Of a stretch of DNA of 8,294 nt, positions 6,748-8,294 are shown piece after piece. Below the pieces are notes generated by a model, which was given only the letters and a program-made list of their open reading frames with translations, did no database searches and was not told the DNA's origin. Location: assembly GCA_026982835.1 (NCBI GenBank), contig JALSGI010000867.1:1-8294 (forward strand). The letters run 5' to 3'. The first letter of the stretch is position 1. Each line of letters starts with the position of its first letter. The translations under genes were made by a program, and so were the position numbers. The stretch comes from Planctomycetota bacterium (lineage in GTDB: Bacteria > Planctomycetota > Planctomycetia > Pirellulales > S012-138).

Positions 6748-6765
6748 CCCCCGCTTACGCGGGGG
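6748..6765. repeat. Hairpin repeat, copy 3
   Basis: A 7-bp perfect stem (CCCCCGC with GCGGGGG) encloses a TTAC loop and is followed by GCTC. The preceding GGAATCT recurs 32 bases later, ahead of the decayed copy, as in a tandem duplication. Confidence 0.7.
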
Positions 6766-6771
6766 GCTCTT

Positions 6772-6802
6772 GGAATCTCCGTGGGCTTACGGTGCGCGGC
6801 TC
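6772..6802. repeat. Hairpin repeat, decayed copy
   Basis: GGAATCT, then GGGCTTACGG, then GCGGCTC match the leader, loop and trailing bases of the family, but the two arms no longer pair well. It is probably a degraded tandem duplicate of the copy 32 bases upstream. Confidence 0.5.
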
Positions 6803-6811
6803 GCTGTTCAA

Positions 6812-6831
6812 CCGCCGGCTCACGCCGGCGG
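6812..6831. repeat. Hairpin repeat, copy 4
   Basis: A perfect 8-bp stem (CCGCCGGC with GCCGGCGG) encloses a TCAC loop and is followed by CTCG. It is the strongest stem of the set and lies 8 bases ahead of the octamer tract. Confidence 0.7.
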
Positions 6832-6839
6832 CTCGCCAC

Positions 6840-6869
6840 TCCTCCAAGCCCCCAAGCCTCCAAGCCCTC
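6840..6869. repeat. 8-bp tandem repeat tract, locus B
   Basis: Three octamers (CCTCCAAG, CCCCCAAG, CCTCCAAG) plus CCCTC match the tract at 3208-3245 base for base except that one octamer is missing. It ends 1 base before the arsM stop codon, and again lies next to a hairpin repeat. Confidence 0.75.
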
Positions 6870-6870
6870 T

Positions 6871-8061
6871 TTAGCAGCATTCCCCGGAGCTGCAGCAATC
6901 GCCGTCGGCTTTGCGGGTGTGGCGGTAGTCGGCCCCCTTGGTTTCCCGAGGGTCGCGCACCACGCTGCGGCGGCAGTCAAACGGTACGGCCTCCTCCGGC
7001 GGCACTTCCTCAAGCGGGGGGACCGGGATCACCTGGTCGGCATAGGGGGGGCGGGTAAGAATCTGGAACGTCTTGCGGCACACGGCCGTGCGCACCCCGC
7101 GGCGCAACACGTGTCCATCGTCGTCGGTCACGCTGCGCCAGGGACCGCGGTAGATGACCGCCTCGCGGTGGTCCCAGCAGGGACCCTCCTTCCCCTTGAA
7201 CGCCTCCACGGTCATGCTGCGGAATTGGATCCCCTGCAGCTCGCACCAGGGTTCTTCCTGGCGATGAAGAATCTGCACGCCGTAAAAACCGGCTTGCTCG
7301 AACGCCTCCAGCAGCTCCGCCTCCAGCCATGCCCCGGCGATGCAGCCGCTCCAAAGCTCCGGGTCCTGTTTCATTTCCTCCGGCACCGGCTCGTCGCAGG
7401 TGATGTCGCTCACCACGGCTCGCCCCCCGCGGCGCAGTACCCGATGAATCTCGGCAAAGAGCTGCCGCCGGTCCTGCGGGCGGACCAGGTTCAGCACGCA
7501 GTTGGACACCACCACGTCGATCGACTCATCGGCCACCAGCGGCCGCGTGCGGCGCAGTTGCTCGGCCCAGGCACTGGCCCGGTCCCAGTCCTCGGCACTG
7601 CAAACGGGGTGCTCCTGCAGGTATTGCTCGAACCGCTCCAGGTCCAGGGCCAGGTCCTGGATTTTGCCCTTGCGGAACTCTACGTTGGCATAGCCCAGCC
7701 GCCGGGCCATTTGCTCTTGGTACTTGCGGGCCAAGGCGAGCATGGCGTCGTTGAAGTCCACGCCGATCACACGGCCCCGAGGACCCACCACCTGCGCGGC
7801 GATGTAGCACACCTTGCCCCCGCCGCAGCCCAGGTCCAGCACCACTTCCCCCGGACGCAGGTAGCGCGAAGGGTCGCCGCAGCCGTAGTCTTTTTCCAGG
7901 ATTTCCTGCGGCAGTTTTTCCAGGTAGCGGGGGTCGTACTGCGTGGGGCAGCATAGCCCAGGTTCCACTTGCTGGGAAGCCCGGGCATAACGCTGCCGCA
8001 CAGCTTGTTCCACGTCCAGCGGCTTGTTGTTATCTGAGAGGGCCGATGATTGCACGTTCAC
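6871..8061 (-). CDS. arsM: ArsM-type arsenite S-adenosylmethionine methyltransferase
   Basis: A 396-residue SAM-dependent methyltransferase. ArsM enzymes methylate arsenite to methylated, partly volatile arsenicals for detoxification in the cytoplasm. The SAM motif VLDLGCGGGKV lies at 74-84 and the acidic loop VIGVDFNDAML at 98-108. The ArsM-type cysteines are visible as CC37-38 in GLCCPTQYD, Cys61 in DYGCGDP, Cys188 in SNCVLNLV and Cys240 in WSGCIAGAW, fitting the disulfide pair and arsenic-binding pair of characterised ArsM. About 35 residues are inserted before the SNCV motif (about 140-175). The C-terminal extension (about 270-396) has Cys at 273, 295, 328 and 363 and ends CCSSGECC. GTG 8061 is chosen because AAGGAGGAG lies 8 bases upstream; GTG 8094 would add 11 residues but sits upstream of that site. 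No arsR or arsenite pump is visible. The function is well supported by motifs, though the substrate is untested. Confidence 0.88.
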   Translation of the reverse strand: MNVQSSALSDNNKPLDVEQAVRQRYARASQQVEPGLCCPTQYDPRYLEKLPQEILEKDYGCGDPSRYLRPGEVVLDLGCGGGKVCYIAAQVVGPRGRVIGVDFNDAMLALARKYQEQMARRLGYANVEFRKGKIQDLALDLERFEQYLQEHPVCSAEDWDRASAWAEQLRRTRPLVADESIDVVVSNCVLNLVRPQDRRQLFAEIHRVLRRGGRAVVSDITCDEPVPEEMKQDPELWSGCIAGAWLEAELLEAFEQAGFYGVQILHRQEEPWCELQGIQFRSMTVEAFKGKEGPCWDHREAVIYRGPWRSVTDDDGHVLRRGVRTAVCRKTFQILTRPPYADQVIPVPPLEEVPPEEAVPFDCRRSVVRDPRETKGADYRHTRKADGDCCSSGECC

Positions 8062-8069
8062 TGCCGCAT

Positions 8070-8078
8070 CTCCTCCTT
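8070..8078 (-). promoter_or_regulatory. Strong ribosome binding site of arsM
   Basis: AAGGAGGAG read on the minus strand lies 8 bases before GTG 8061. It decides the start over the longer open frame beginning at 8094. The ATG that overlaps its end meets a stop after three codons. Confidence 0.65.
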
Positions 8079-8174
8079 GCCCAAGACATCGCACTTTCCG
8101 AAGCTGCTTTCGACGACCAGACGGGACCCGCAGGGGCTTGCTTCCCCATACGCCACAGCCCCCGCGATGGTTCG

Positions 8175-8180
8175 ATTATA
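8175..8180 (-). promoter_or_regulatory. Candidate -10 box for arsM
   Basis: A perfect TATAAT on the minus strand, about 114 bases before the arsM start, in the most AT-rich stretch of the leader. The -35 position offers only ATTCGT (17-base spacer) or TTCGTT (16), both poor. It would imply a leader of roughly 105 bases. Confidence 0.45.
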
Positions 8181-8265
8181 GGGCAAAACGCGACAAAACG
8201 AATCGCAGGGCGGCCAAAGAGCAACCGGCTCGATCAAAAACAAGGGCGCCGAGGCGTGCCTGCTA

Positions 8266-8284
8266 CTTTCCCAGCATGGGAAAG
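8266..8284. repeat. 19-bp perfect palindrome near right edge
   Basis: CTTTCCCA and TGGGAAAG form an 8-bp perfect inverted repeat around GCA. There is no T-run on either side. It could be an operator or the end of a neighbouring unit beyond the window. It does not resemble the ArsR site pattern ATCAA/TTGAT. Confidence 0.5.
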
Positions 8285-8294
8285 AGCCGCCGCC

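Larger units (their letters stand above)
6693..6870. other. Convergent intergenic region rich in hairpin repeats
   Basis: The 178 bases between the 3' ends of the HD-GYP gene (+) and arsM (-) contain a possible terminator stem, two intact hairpin repeats, one decayed copy and the octamer tract, which stops 1 base before the arsM stop codon. There is no coding potential beyond shadows. As both flanking genes end here, the hairpins could stop transcription from either side. Confidence 0.7.

Noticed and set aside
6718..7956. 412-codon open frame on the plus strand opposite arsM
   Set aside because: Antisense to the motif-rich arsM, starts within hairpin repeats, and its Ala/His/Val-rich product shows no domain.

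Overview
The window is GC-rich bacterial DNA (roughly two-thirds G+C by eye) with five genes, one of them cut by the left edge. Several features suggest a planctomycete of the Pirellula/Thermogutta type: a type II-like secretin followed by an unfamiliar lipoprotein, gaps containing short hairpins with a variable stem and a trailing GGCTC, and sparse promoters. This lineage call is inference from style; there is no rRNA or marker gene to confirm it.

Layout. Bases 1-2099 (+) hold the C-terminal three-quarters or so of a GspD/PulD-type secretin. It overlaps by 4 bases (ATGA) a 328-residue lipoprotein of unrecognised family (2096-3082, +). A 291-base gap with hairpin repeats and an 8-bp tandem tract follows. 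Next come xdhC (3374-4471, +) and a MobA/MocA-like nucleotidyltransferase (4484-5137, +), 12 bases apart. Together they look like a molybdenum cofactor maturation unit. A 343-base gap holding possible folded RNA elements leads to an HD-GYP domain protein (5481-6692, +), probably a cyclic di-GMP phosphodiesterase. A second repeat-rich gap (6693-6870) separates it from a convergent ArsM-type arsenite methyltransferase (6871-8061, -). The last 233 bases are the arsM leader, with a perfect TATAAT box and a 19-bp palindrome at the edge.

How the genes work together. The secretin and lipoprotein are translationally coupled and probably act in one outer-membrane export machine. XdhC and the MocA-like enzyme would modify and insert the cofactor of a molybdenum hydroxylase, but no such hydroxylase is in view. 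The HD-GYP and arsM genes look like separate transcription units. No CRISPR array, phage gene, transposase or tRNA is visible. The features least explained by ordinary annotation are the coupled lipoprotein and the two related repeat loci, whose stems differ in sequence but keep pairing.
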